Assembly: GCF_006864135.1 (NCBI RefSeq)
Contig: NZ_SADV01000004.1
Location: 248,001-312,000, forward strand
Direction of reading: 5' to 3'
Length of the DNA: 64,000 nucleotides
From: Lysinibacillus sphaericus
GTDB lineage: Bacteria > Bacillota > Bacilli > Bacillales_A > Planococcaceae
Part shown: piece after piece, positions 25,912 through 34,946 of the stretch
How the letters are laid out: each line of letters opens with the position of its first letter
Numbering within the stretch: the stretch's first letter is position 1
Program-made: the position numbers and the translations under genes
The notes under the pieces: generated by a model
The model's input: the letters and a program-made list of their open reading frames with translations, nothing else
What the model was told of the DNA's origin: nothing
Database searches by the model: none

Positions 25912-26772
25912 AAAGAAAAAGAAATCAAAATATTCAAAAAGAATCAGAGTTGATGTAATACTTTCATGGCCGAGTAGTTCTTGAAGTGTTCGTAAATCAA
26001 AATTTTCTTTATTTTGCTGTAACATCAATGTTGCAAAAGTATGCCGTAAGTGATGTAGCGTGAAGCGGGTAGGTGGGAGGCATGCCTTTTTCAATACATC
26101 TTTAAACCCCGTGGATCTAATGCTTTACGATTTTTATTTAGGAAAACAGGTTCTGACAGATAAATTTGATGATCTTAAAGAAGCTTTATAAGATGCCAGA
26201 AGCGGAATTAAGTGTGGATGAAGGGGCAATATCCGTTCTTTTTTCCCTTTTCCCTCTATTCGAATTGTGTCATTTACCAAATCCACTTGTTCCCAGGTCA
26301 ATGAAACGAGCTCAGAACGTCTCAGACCTGTTGTTGCTAGCAATTTAAACATTATCTCATCCCGCATCGAAAAACGTGATTGGGAGCGCTCTAAAAAGGC
26401 AAATAGCTGTTTTAGATCTGTTAATGTCATATAGACAGGGAGTTTATCATCGGTCTTTGGTGATTCAATCACGTGCGTAAAATCATAAGCAAGGTAGTGT
26501 TCTTTATGACAATATTTGGTGAATGATTTTAAAGAAGAAATTTTTCGGTTCACCGAACGAGGTTTTTGTTTTAATGATCCTAATAAATACTGGATAAAGC
26601 GGCGTACTTGGGTCTTGGTGATCTCATTTAAACAGGTTGAACAGCCATGATCCGTTAAAAAGCTTAAGAAGAGTTGTAAATCGTATTCATAGCTAGTGAC
26701 AGTATTAACCGAGTAATTTTTTTCAATCTCAATATACAAAACAAATTCATCAATGGCAGCATGTAGTTGCAA
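25882..26772 (-). pseudogene. Broken XerC/D-like tyrosine recombinase
   Basis: Natural start is probably TTG at 26772, behind TGGAGGTTTATA. Residues follow XerC/D closely: IEKNYSVNTVTSYEYDLQLF, RRFIQYLL, RSVNRKISSLKSFTKY, Arg I in TTGLRRSELVSLTWEQV, DTIRIEGKGKKERILPL, then (in another frame) SEPVFLNKNRKALDPRG and KACLPPTRFTLHHLRHTFATLMLQ, LQELLGHESITST. Two compensating frameshifts lie near 26155 and 26105, and the sequence stops right after the His III box: the nucleophile Tyr is lost where the reverse complement of the neighbouring terminator begins. Dead by truncation. Repeat R1 and R2 lie upstream of it. Confidence 0.85.
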
Positions 26773-26914
26773 ATATAAACCTCCAGATATCGTATTAAAC
26801 AATAATTATTATCCGTACAAAATTATCCCATTATCGTAAAAAAGGAGAGTTATCGTTCACATGAAAATTATAAGGAACTTCAGAACTACAAGTCGAAAAG
26901 TACAGATATTATGG

Positions 26915-26989
<75 letters not shown>

Positions 26990-27032
26990 ATCAATGAAAA
27001 GTATACTAATAACACTGAGACGGAACGGCTAT

Positions 27033-27100
27033 GTACATGGACATCAAAGTCTAAACTTTACTTCATTATCAAAAAAGTTTAAACTTTAGTGTCTTCTTTT
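27033..27100. repeat. Hairpin repeat R2, copy 3 (inverted)
   Basis: Reverse complement of the 17461 copy: GACATCAAAGTCTAAACTTT ... AAGTTTAAACTTTAGTGTC. Confidence 0.75.
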
Positions 27101-27539
27101 TTATTCCTCATAGGATTCACTCAAATGTTTCTACTATAAAAAAATAAAAAGAATCCATAAAAAACATGATTGATTAAATGGATTCTTCTTATTTTTTTAT
27201 TTTATATCGAAATTTTCTTGGACGTTTCTCACTTAATTACAATAATAATTAGATGTTTTTTCATACTTATTTTACCATTTTATTTCAGATTAGTTTTGGA
27301 TAACAAACATTTATATGTAGAAATACTGTTTTTATTACTAAATTTCCACTTCCTAAATTCTTTTCATCCTGAAATTTAAAACTATTTTCCATGATTTTTT
27401 AACTTAACTATTGTATTGTATCTTTAAAATAATAATTTGCTAGTCACTGTAAATTCCAAGCTTGCGAATTAAAACAGTAAAAGAGTTTGTTGTTGCACTT
27501 CATCAGTTTTATTACAACTATCTTCTGCATGATATGGAT

Positions 27540-28313
27540 TCACATAGAAAATACAATCCTCTGGTTCGATGATTCATCCATGATTAAATTTCCGTTATCG
27601 ACTTGTTTCTTTAAAGACAATAAGACATCCATATAAATATAAGATCTCTTCATTACACCTATAGAAAATCTTTTATCAAAACCAAAATCATCAGCCATAA
27701 TATGACTAATCGCCACCGCGCTATGCTGACCATTCAATACAAGCGAATATGCTATATCATTAAATGTCGCACCATAGCTAAGTTGTGCTTTTACTGTGTC
27801 AATTAGTTTGGCATCCTTCTCCCTTTTTTCTTGCAACAATCTTTCAATGCGTTCATTTTCCTGTTGTTGTCTTTTATACTCAGCTTCGCGTTGAGCCTTT
27901 CTCTCAGCTTCCAACATATCATCAATCTTCTTCTTTTCTTTAAGTAATTCTTCAATTTGTCTTCTTGTTTCCTGACGCTTTTCAAGTTCAACTTCACGCT
28001 GAATTTTTCGTTGCTCTTCCTCTAATGCTTCTATTTGTTTTTCAAAATGTTTATTTAACCTATTTATTTGTCTATCTAAAAACGGAACATTCATTTCGAT
28101 ATGTTTTATAATGCTTTCAGAAACTACTGTTTTATCAGGGAGTCTTTCATAGTATTCATAGTAGTACTCGTTATTCTCAGTTTTCCATAAGAGTTCATCT
28201 AATTCATTAATAACTCCATCTATTTCATTCACTTCAATATTTAAAAATGCACTCAAATGATCCTTTCCATATTGAATCTTTTTATGAGTTATCTGATGTT
28301 CAATTGTAAACAT
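27540..28313 (-). CDS. Coiled-coil hypothetical protein, 257 residues
   Basis: N-terminal about 95 residues look globular (LSAFLNIEVNEIDGVINELDELLW). Residues about 97-170 form a long, strongly charged coiled coil (runs of E, K, R, Q: EALEEEQRKIQREVE, LEAERKAQREAEYKRQQQEN). The C-terminal 75 residues (SYGATFNDIAYSLVLNGQHSAVAIS, FGFDKRFSIGVMKRSYIYMD) may be another small domain. No signal or membrane segment. Not recognised; may be a cytoplasmic scaffold or a phage/plasmid-type protein. No strong ribosome site is seen before the ATG at 28313 and its promoter is not clear. Confidence 0.65.
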   Translation of the reverse strand: MFTIEHQITHKKIQYGKDHLSAFLNIEVNEIDGVINELDELLWKTENNEYYYEYYERLPDKTVVSESIIKHIEMNVPFLDRQINRLNKHFEKQIEALEEEQRKIQREVELEKRQETRRQIEELLKEKKKIDDMLEAERKAQREAEYKRQQQENERIERLLQEKREKDAKLIDTVKAQLSYGATFNDIAYSLVLNGQHSAVAISHIMADDFGFDKRFSIGVMKRSYIYMDVLLSLKKQVDNGNLIMDESSNQRIVFSM

Positions 28314-29174
28314 GTATCGTAACCGTCGACCACAAGCACATCGTCCTCCTAGATTACCTGGACTTATTTTACCTTTTAAACTCAGACAAATTAGAATTAT
28401 CTATGTTAATCCTATATCAATTATACTTTTAGGCTAATTTATCAAATTAATCTTGTCTAATTTAGTGACTATCAAATTTGTCTAACTTAATTAATTATAA
28501 TTATTGTAGATTTGATTTCTTTTCAATAAAAAGTGTCTAACTTCTATTATAATATTTTCATCGCTATATTATTTAAAAATGTAAATCTTTTCGAATAATA
28601 TTTAAAAACTTATTTTAGTTATACCTCCTACTGTTTAATCTAGTGCTCCTAAAAAATACATCTACTTATATAAAGGAACATATGTATCGTAGTTTACTCG
28701 AACCTCGTTTAAATACCCCATTGCAAATAGTAATTTTAATATGAGCAAAATGCTTCCTGTAAAAAAGAATATATTTGCTATTGAATATCTGTTCAATTTT
28801 TTATCCCCCAACCAATAATTACGTTTTATTAGGAATTAGTAAACAATATCATCTTTTACCTTCATTTAAATATATTCATTCTATTTATTAAACAAATTAT
28901 GGAAATGTCTCACGGAAAAATAACCTTATGGATAGGCTATCTTTATTTTTTAAAAATAAAGAACTGAGAGCCGTTCAAAGGCTTTTTTTGTGAAGAATTA
29001 TGTTAGTAAACGTGCAAAAATGGGTATTTAAAAGATTGAGTGGTTTGACAAAAGTAACAACCTGTGGTTAAAATCAAGTTGTTACTTTTGGTAGTAGAGT
29101 AAAAAATTTTTAATAAAGGGTTTCTTAGGAAGTCGCTAAAACTCTAAGTTTTCAAACTAGGGGGATGAAAAAAG
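28314..29174. other. Gap with two hairpins before the betaine-binding protein gene
   Basis: Very AT-rich; 28314-28930 shows nothing. 28969-28989 is a short terminator-like hairpin; 29050-29089 is a stronger one within the likely leader of the next gene. Confidence 0.6.
29050..29089 (+). terminator. Hairpin in front of the opuAC-like gene
   Basis: AAAAGTAACAAC, 15-base loop, GTTGTTACTTTT. It could be a terminator of unknown upstream transcription or an attenuator in the leader, 85 bases before the start codon. Confidence 0.55.
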
Positions 29175-30086
29175 ATGAAATTGAAATCTGTAGGACTCAC
29201 TTTAGGGTTAGCTATTTCGTTACTTTTAACAGGCTGTGGAGATGGAGATAGCAAAAAAGACAATGGCAATTCAATAGGAACTACGCCAAGCATAGGGGAG
29301 CAAGTGGACTATAAGATTATAGGAATTGAACCAGGAGCTGGGTTGACTGGTCTGGCGGAAAATACTATAGAGAAATATGAAAACTTAAAAGGCTGGGAGC
29401 TTGAACAAAGTTCTACACCTGGAATGTTAGGTTCATTAGAGCAGGCTATTCGAAATGAAGATCCAATTATTATTACCGGATGGACACCACATTGGATGTT
29501 TTCATCTTATGATTTGAAATTTTTAGAAGATCCTCAAGGGACATTAGGTGGATCGGAAAATATCAATACACTTGCGCGTAAGGGCTTGGAAAAAGACTTA
29601 CCGGATGCGTATACAATTTTGGATAGATTTTATTGGGAACCAGAAGATATGGAAGCTGTAATGTTTGAAGCACAAACGAGTTCATTTGAAGATGCAGCAG
29701 ACAAATGGATAGAAGAAAACCAAGACAAAGTAAATGAGTGGACAAAAGATACGAAAAAAGTAAGCGGAAAAGAAATTGAATTAGCTTCAACACCTTGGGA
29801 TTCAGAAAGAGCTTCGAGTAGTGTATTACAGGCTGTATTTGAAGAACTCGGATACACTGTCACAATCACACCTGTAGATCCTGCAATTATGTTTCAAGCT
29901 ATCGCTACAGGCGTAGCTGATGCAACAGTAGCTGCTTGGTTACCAACAACACATAGCTCTTTTTATGAAAAATATAAGGATGACTTAATTAATTTAGGTG
30001 AGAACTTAAAAGGTACAAAAAATGGATTTGTAGTTCCTGCATATATGGACATTGACTCAATTGAGGATTTACAGCCTAAGAAGTAA
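29175..30086 (+). CDS. OpuAC-type glycine betaine/proline-betaine-binding lipoprotein
   Basis: 303 residues; lipobox LLTGC near residue 21, then a two-lobed OpuAC domain: IGIEPGAGLTGLAE, ITGWTPHWMFSSYDLKFLEDP (the WxPHW aromatic box that cages the quaternary ammonium), PWDSERASSSVLQAVFEELGYTV and ATVAAWLPTTHSSFYEKYKDDL. It captures glycine betaine or a similar osmolyte at the cell surface for an ABC permease. No permease or ATPase gene lies on either side, so this is an orphan receptor that must borrow a distant transporter. Start ATG behind AGGGGGATG. A terminator follows. Confidence 0.92.
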   Translation: MKLKSVGLTLGLAISLLLTGCGDGDSKKDNGNSIGTTPSIGEQVDYKIIGIEPGAGLTGLAENTIEKYENLKGWELEQSSTPGMLGSLEQAIRNEDPIIITGWTPHWMFSSYDLKFLEDPQGTLGGSENINTLARKGLEKDLPDAYTILDRFYWEPEDMEAVMFEAQTSSFEDAADKWIEENQDKVNEWTKDTKKVSGKEIELASTPWDSERASSSVLQAVFEELGYTVTITPVDPAIMFQAIATGVADATVAAWLPTTHSSFYEKYKDDLINLGENLKGTKNGFVVPAYMDIDSIEDLQPKK

Positions 30087-30145
30087 TAAAAAGTTAACTA
30101 CTGAATAATTTTGACCTTCAAACAGCCTTTCACATATTTAGCCCT

Positions 30146-30182
30146 AAAAATGCCTCGATGTTTATCTCATCGAGGCATTTTC
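30146..30182 (+). terminator. Terminator after the opuAC-like gene
   Basis: AAAAATGCCTCGATG, short loop, CATCGAGGCATTTT. Confidence 0.85.
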
Positions 30183-30214
30183 ACTTTTAAAGATACTTTA
30201 ACATATGTTTATTT

Positions 30215-30880
30215 TTAATAGAATCTTTTGTTACATCTATTATTTGGACTGATCAACGAGTCTTTTAAATTTTTATCAGCTGCCCAAAGATTTGTAATGA
30301 CTTCCATTCCTTCACTAGCTAACATCGGATCCTTTTCTTCATATTCAGCTATATGAGGATTTTCAAAACTCATATCAACACATGCAGACAATAAAATAAT
30401 ATCTTTTGATTGCGGCAAATGGTTCATTTTTAAAAGATGAGCCAGCCCAAGTGCTATATTGCCGCCTGTCGAATCTCCCATGATGGTCAATTGCTTGGTA
30501 CTTTCAACAGTTTCAAGTATTTCTTTATAAAGGTTTAGGATTTTTGGATAAGTATCTTTATGTTAAAATGAGGTACTTTAGGGTAAATAGGAGTAATTAT
30601 TTTCGCATTTAAAGATTGCGCTATTTTATCCAAGAACCACCAGTGAAAATTTAAAGGTTGATTCGTCCAAGCACCACCATGTAGTATATAGAATAACTTT
30701 TTGCTTCAGGGACTCTTGGTCATTTAATGTGAAAACCTGCATGCCCTCGAATGATTGCTCCTTAACATCATTTAAAAATTGAACATCGTCCCCAATAACA
30801 TATGGTTTTATATTTTCAGTTCCTATTTGCTGAACAAACTGTTAACTATTTACCTAGATTGCCCCTTCCTTTACAATCAT
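30215..30880 (-). pseudogene. Broken alpha/beta hydrolase (hormone-sensitive lipase-like esterase)
   Basis: Fragments on the minus strand in three frames: FLNDVKEQSFEGMQVFTLND, then VILY..LHGGAWTNQPLNFHWWFLD (the HGG oxyanion motif), IAQSLNAKIITPIYPKVPHFN, YPKILNLYKEIL and, in frame from 30490, TIMGDSTGGNIALGLAHLL with the nucleophile Ser (GDSTGG) and DIILLSACVDMS. The end is missing: the Asp and His of the triad are absent after SLISP. At least two frameshifts plus a truncated tail. Family: HSL-like carboxylesterases (AB hydrolase 3). Confidence 0.8.
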
Positions 30881-30894
30881 CGTTTACATTTGCA

Positions 30895-31344
30895 TTATGT
30901 GGATTTCCATTCATATTGGATATCAGCTAAATTTTCTTCATTTTCGTGTCCTCTACCTATGATTGCAAATCCTTGTTTTTCATAAAATCGTTGTGCATTT
31001 ACATTTACTTCAAAAGTGTGTAATGTTAATCTCCCGCTTGATTGTGCTTTTACTTTATCTAGTAATGTATGACCTATACCGATTCCTTGATAATCTATAT
31101 GAATATATAGTTGGTTTATTTCCCTTTCATTATAGGCAATCATTCCAACTACTTTTTCATCAATTAACGCTAAATCTATTTGAAACTGTTCAGATAATAT
31201 ATGGTTTAAAAAATAAACGTGACTTTCAAAGCTGTGAATTTCTTTCTGACCAATAGCCTGTTCTTTACTATCTCGCCACATATCCACTGTTTGTTCAGCG
31301 TATTTAGGATTATACTGAGTAATAATCATTTTGTGATGGTTCAC
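30895..31344 (-). CDS. GNAT-family N-acetyltransferase
   Basis: 149 residues, GTG start at 31344 behind GAGGGGG. GNAT core: EKVVGMIAYNEREINQLYIHIDYQGIGIGHTLLDKVK (beta-4/beta-5 and the acetyl-CoA loop Q-G-I-G-I-G-H), then TLHTFEVNVNAQRFYEKQGFAIIGRGHE with the usual N..A..FYEK.GF motif. Transfers an acetyl group from acetyl-CoA to an amine; substrate unknown. It follows the esterase pseudogene on the same strand with 14 bases between, so the two were perhaps neighbours in one transcript. Confidence 0.88.
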   Translation of the reverse strand: MNHHKMIITQYNPKYAEQTVDMWRDSKEQAIGQKEIHSFESHVYFLNHILSEQFQIDLALIDEKVVGMIAYNEREINQLYIHIDYQGIGIGHTLLDKVKAQSSGRLTLHTFEVNVNAQRFYEKQGFAIIGRGHENEENLADIQYEWKST

Positions 31345-31724
31345 TACAATACCCCCTCAAGTTTTGTTTACTGCTTTCTATATTATTTTCCTGATGTAAA
31401 TTCGATGAATAGTACCTGTTGCAGGTATTTTAGCATTGATAAAACTTTTTGCTAGTTTCTTTTATAAACAGCTCCGTTAGCTATCAATGAAGCGCAAAGG
31501 AAGTTGAAAAGCAAAAAACAGCCTTCTTTTATTTGTAGTTGATTTATCTCTTAATGTTCCTGTATGTAACTTACTGACTTCCCTCTTTAGCTCAATTCAC
31601 CGGAATTAGAACACGTGTTCCCAACCCCGTGAAATTAGCATTTTTCTTGAAAAATTTTAAAAAAGATAGCGAGCTTTGCATTCACGCTAAGATCAATTTT
31701 CGTGTTGAAAGTATAGTGGACAAT

Positions 31725-31896
31725 CACCCCAATCATCCATAGACTTCTATGAGATTTGTGTGCCAGGTTTGTGCTTTGCCTTCAGTTTCCTTCTGATTCC
31801 GCGATACCACAGACCCATTGCTATCGGCTAACCATTCCTTCTATCTTCCCGCTTCTGAATCTTCCACCCTAGAGTTCCTACATATGCCGATCTTAC
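31725..31896 (-). mobile_element. Group II intron domain I fragment
   Basis: On the minus strand: GTAAGATCGGCATATGTAGG, ...AACTCTAGGGTGGAAGATTC, ...GGTTAGCCGATAG, GTCTGTGGTATCGCGGAATC, AGAAGGAAACTGAAGGCAAA. This is the typical progression of domain I in bacterial group II introns (GUGYG-like start, UAGGGUG, GUGGUA.CGCGAA.C.GAAGGAA.C.GAAGGCAAA). It is locally GC-richer than the flanks. No reverse transcriptase or domain V follows, so it is a remnant. Confidence 0.55.
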
Positions 31897-32106
31897 AATG
31901 AAAAAGAGACGCATTTCTTCGCCTCTAACGATCTTCCCAAAAGCTACTATCCTTTTTTATAAACGTAGCCTTCGATTTGTTGTTTCAATGATGCCTTAAC
32001 ACCTTTTCTTTCGCTACAGGATGATCTTTTTATTTAAAGGCTGTTGGTGTAAAACATAAAGTTAGGTTTCCGGATGAAGAAGGAAAATTTCCTAAAGAAG
32101 AGTAAC

Positions 32107-32153
32107 AAAAAACAGAGTTAATCCTAGGAAGTAGGAAACTAACTCTGTTTTTA
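32107..32153 (-). terminator. Terminator of the second deacetylase gene (bidirectional)
   Basis: AAAAAACAGAGTTA, loop, TAACTCTGTTTTTAT. It ends 3 bases before the stop of the deacetylase gene on the minus strand. Confidence 0.8.
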
Positions 32154-32155
32154 TA

Positions 32156-32854
32156 CTATAAATTTTGAAGTTCATTCACCGTGATAAACGTATAACCCTC
32201 CTTTGAAAGTTCCTGTAGTATACCTTCAATTGTTTGGAGCGCTTTGTCCGTTTTATCATACATTGGATGGAGCAAGATAATCGAACCAGGTTCAATATTC
32301 TCTGTCACATATTTTACTTTGTCAGAAACCGTTGTGTAAAAAGTATCTGGCTCAAGGTTCCAAGTTATAGTTTCTCTTTTATGTTTATTTAAGTAATAAG
32401 GCAACCCTATCAACTTTTTCCCATTAGGTGGCCGAACATCAATTTCACCTTTGTATCCTGTATTTTCAATCAATTGATCGGTCTTTTCTATTTCATCTTT
32501 GTAGTAAGCGGGTGTTTTGAAAATCATCCGATTATGCGAATAGGTATGATTCCCAATTTGATGTCCTTCTTCTGCAATTTTTCTTGCTTCCTCTGGAAAT
32601 TTTTCAATTTCTGTACCTATGAGAAAAAAGGTAGCTTTAGCATTGTACTCTTCTAATAGCGACAATATTTGATTTGTGTTATCTGCCGGACCATCATCAA
32701 AAGTTAAAGCAACCACTTTTTGATTCGTTTCTACTTGTTTGGTTAAGCCCTCAAATAACTGATACGTCCTAGAATTTATTAATTTATAAGTGCCTAGTAG
32801 GAGAAGGAAAACGAACAGAATCCCTATCCCAATCAATACCAACTTCTTTTTCAC
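32156..32854 (-). CDS. Polysaccharide deacetylase (NodB/CE4)
   Basis: 232 residues; N-terminal membrane helix (about 4-26), then a NodB domain: VALTFDDGPADN, HTYSH with both metal His, VRPPNGKK (RPPxG), ITWNLEPDTFY and IILLHPMYD. Likely de-N-acetylates wall glycan on the outer face. It differs from the deacetylase at 15834 in the RPP and late motifs, and its promoter lacks the TATCT repeat, so it is not a local duplicate. Start ATG with AAGAGGATTGCTGTG upstream. Confidence 0.9.
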   Translation of the reverse strand: MKKKLVLIGIGILFVFLLLLGTYKLINSRTYQLFEGLTKQVETNQKVVALTFDDGPADNTNQILSLLEEYNAKATFFLIGTEIEKFPEEARKIAEEGHQIGNHTYSHNRMIFKTPAYYKDEIEKTDQLIENTGYKGEIDVRPPNGKKLIGLPYYLNKHKRETITWNLEPDTFYTTVSDKVKYVTENIEPGSIILLHPMYDKTDKALQTIEGILQELSKEGYTFITVNELQNL

Positions 32855-33237
32855 AGCAATCCTCTTTCCATACAGGCGTTTTAAATACAGTTTACCATTT
32901 TATAAGCGTTAGTCCTTCCAAATCGAAAGCAACAGCCAAAAATAGTCTGTATTCTTGTCCTCGTCAAAATCCAACTTAGAAAGTCCACCTGAATACTGTT
33001 CTTCTTCCTATTCTAGGTCTTTTTTACTTAGCTTTGTTAGGCTACCGATTTTAAATACCAGCATTGTTAAGCGCTGTGGATCGTATTTGCCGGATAGGAA
33101 TAAAACACGTAGATAAAAAAAGAAGCGTAGCTATCAAAAAAGCCCAAGCTATCAATGTTGCTAAAATTGATTTCTTGTGCTTTTTAAGGTTTTAACTTGT
33201 TATATCCGCCTCTTTGTTTATGTAGCTAACAAGAGCC
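32855..33237. other. Gap between deacetylase and carbamate kinase genes
   Basis: Nothing recognisable. It must hold the deacetylase promoter; no clear terminator for the allantoate operon is visible. Confidence 0.5.
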
Positions 33238-34170
33238 TTATTGTATTATACGTGTGCCTGCTTTTCCTTCTAATGCAGCAACCGCTTGATCCAACGAACA
33301 AATAATTGCTTCTTTACCTAATTTCGCAAATTCGATAGCTGCTTGCATCTTTGGTAACATACTACCTGGTGGAAATTGTCCTTCTGCAACGTATTGTTCA
33401 GCTTCTTTTATTGTAATTTGGCGTAATTTTTGTTCATTTTCTTTACCAAAATTTATATATACATTTGGAACATCTGTTAGCATCATGAAAACTTCCGCAT
33501 TTACCTGTTGTGCAAGCTTTAATCCTGAACGGTCTTTATCAATTACCGCTTCAATACCCTGTAATTGTCCATTATCTTCACGATATACAGGTATACCACC
33601 ACCTCCAGATGAAATAACAATCGTATCATCGATTAAACGTTTTATTTCGTCTATACCATGAATCACTTGTGGTTCTGGTGAAGGTACAACTCGTCTGTAT
33701 CCACGCCCCGCATCTTCTAACATCGTATAGCCTTGTTCTTCTAAACGTTTCGCTTCTTCTTCCGAGAAAAATACACCAATTGGTTTAGTTGGATTTTTAA
33801 ATGCTTGATCCTCTTTATCGACTTCAACCATTGTTAACATTGTAACCACATTTGCATTCATGTCTCGTTTTTTAATATGGTTTTTTAAAGCTGTTTCCAT
33901 CATATAACCAATGAAACCTTGTGATTCTGCGTTACAAACATGGATTGGTAGTGGTTCGACTACATGTTTAGCAGCTTCGTTTTGGGCAATGATATTTCCC
34001 ACTTGCGGGCCATTGCCGTGTGTAATGACAATTTTATGCCCCGCTTCCTTCATTTCTATCATATGACGAGTTGCAGACACTACATTTTTGAATTGATTAT
34101 CATAAGTTGCTTTTTGTTGAGGCTGTAAAATTGCATTACCGCCCAATGCAATAACTACACTCTTTCCCAT
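33238..34170 (-). CDS. allK: Carbamate kinase of the oxamate pathway
   Basis: 310 residues from the ATG at 34170 (AAGGAG at proper distance); a GTG at 34179 is less likely. Carbamate kinase motifs: VIALGGNAIL, THGNGPQVGN, ISSGGGGIPVYR, AVIDKD, MMLTDVPNVYINFG and FPPGSMLPKMQAAIEF. It moves the phosphate from carbamoyl phosphate to ADP, giving ATP, CO2 and ammonia. As last gene of the operon after the three oxamate carbamoyltransferase subunits, it is the counterpart of E. coli AllK (YbcF) and harvests energy from oxalurate phosphorolysis. The allH stop overlaps the ribosome site of this gene. Confidence 0.95.
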   Translation of the reverse strand: MGKSVVIALGGNAILQPQQKATYDNQFKNVVSATRHMIEMKEAGHKIVITHGNGPQVGNIIAQNEAAKHVVEPLPIHVCNAESQGFIGYMMETALKNHIKKRDMNANVVTMLTMVEVDKEDQAFKNPTKPIGVFFSEEEAKRLEEQGYTMLEDAGRGYRRVVPSPEPQVIHGIDEIKRLIDDTIVISSGGGGIPVYREDNGQLQGIEAVIDKDRSGLKLAQQVNAEVFMMLTDVPNVYINFGKENEQKLRQITIKEAEQYVAEGQFPPGSMLPKMQAAIEFAKLGKEAIICSLDQAVAALEGKAGTRIIQ

Positions 34171-34175
34171 TTCTT

Positions 34176-34946
34176 TCACTCCTTAATTAACGACATGTAA
34201 ATGCCATATAACGTATCCATCCCAGATGAAGAGCCAACTTCTATAAGACTTTTCATGCTTTCTAAGGATGGATCATACTGTAATGCTGTAATCTTCGAAC
34301 TAAATACACCATCTAAAGCACATGTTAAAAAGCGCTTACTGACAATGGTCGTTAAAGGTTCATTGATTAAAGCTTTTAAAGTTTCAAGATGTTTATGTTC
34401 GATAAAATTATTTAGAAAATGCCCGTACAATATGCCGACCAGTATATCGTCACCAGTTGGTGTTAAACCTTGTCCACGTCCAATAAAATAACGAAATATC
34501 TTCTCCAGATTTTGGGTTGGATCATGTAATCTATCGATCAAAGCCAACACACGTGCTCGTTCAAAATCTGTTGATTCATAGGATGTAAATGAAATGTATT
34601 CGAAATTTTCTTTTAGTCTATTGATATTTGCATGATCAAAATCCATATATAACGGCAGTATTTTTACATTAAACACCAGTTCAAAACAATTATGAAAGAG
34701 TCGATTAGTGTGAAATGTTAATGTATCGCCTACTCTTATATAGGACTTTATCGTTTGTTTAGTTTGACGATCAAGCAAGATACCGAACGGAAATGTCCCA
34801 TTTTCATCGGTACCAGCAAATATCAATTCACCATTTCGATCAACCATATTCAGACCTTTTTCAAAAATACTGTGCACGGTAAAGGTGTTTCCTTCATTCA
34901 ATAATTCAAGTGCGATTGGACCAACCGCACTTGCTTGTAAAATCAT
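34176..34946 (-). CDS. allH: DUF2877 protein, AllH-like oxamate carbamoyltransferase subunit
   Basis: 256 residues. The family mark GRGQGLTPTGDDILVGILYG (about residues 155-175) is DUF2877, and the late segment SSGMDTLYGIYMSL fits. E. coli AllH (YlbF) is of this family and forms oxamate carbamoyltransferase with AllF (FdrA) and AllG; that enzyme cleaves oxalurate with phosphate to oxamate and carbamoyl phosphate. ATG start overlaps the allG stop (ATGA), implying coupled translation and stoichiometric subunits. Confidence 0.9.
   Translation of the reverse strand: MILQASAVGPIALELLNEGNTFTVHSIFEKGLNMVDRNGELIFAGTDENGTFPFGILLDRQTKQTIKSYIRVGDTLTFHTNRLFHNCFELVFNVKILPLYMDFDHANINRLKENFEYISFTSYESTDFERARVLALIDRLHDPTQNLEKIFRYFIGRGQGLTPTGDDILVGILYGHFLNNFIEHKHLETLKALINEPLTTIVSKRFLTCALDGVFSSKITALQYDPSLESMKSLIEVGSSSGMDTLYGIYMSLIKE

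Larger units (their letters stand above)
31345..32155. other. Gap with group II intron debris and a terminator
   Basis: Holds the intron fragment 31725-31896 (minus), a short open tail on + (about 32035-32105, ...KHKVRFPDEEGKFPKEE) that looks like the end of a lost gene, and a bidirectional terminator at 32107-32153. Confidence 0.55.

Noticed and set aside
27170-27379. Hydrophobic 69-codon open frame on +
   Set aside because: AT-rich DNA gives such Phe/Ile/Leu frames by chance; no ribosome binding site.
27540-28313. SMC or phage-tail protein assignment for the coiled-coil protein
   Set aside because: No ATPase motifs or tail-protein repeats; the coiled coil alone is not diagnostic.
29050-29089. 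Possible riboswitch in front of the opuAC-like gene
   Set aside because: Only one hairpin is seen, without the multi-helix core of any known class.
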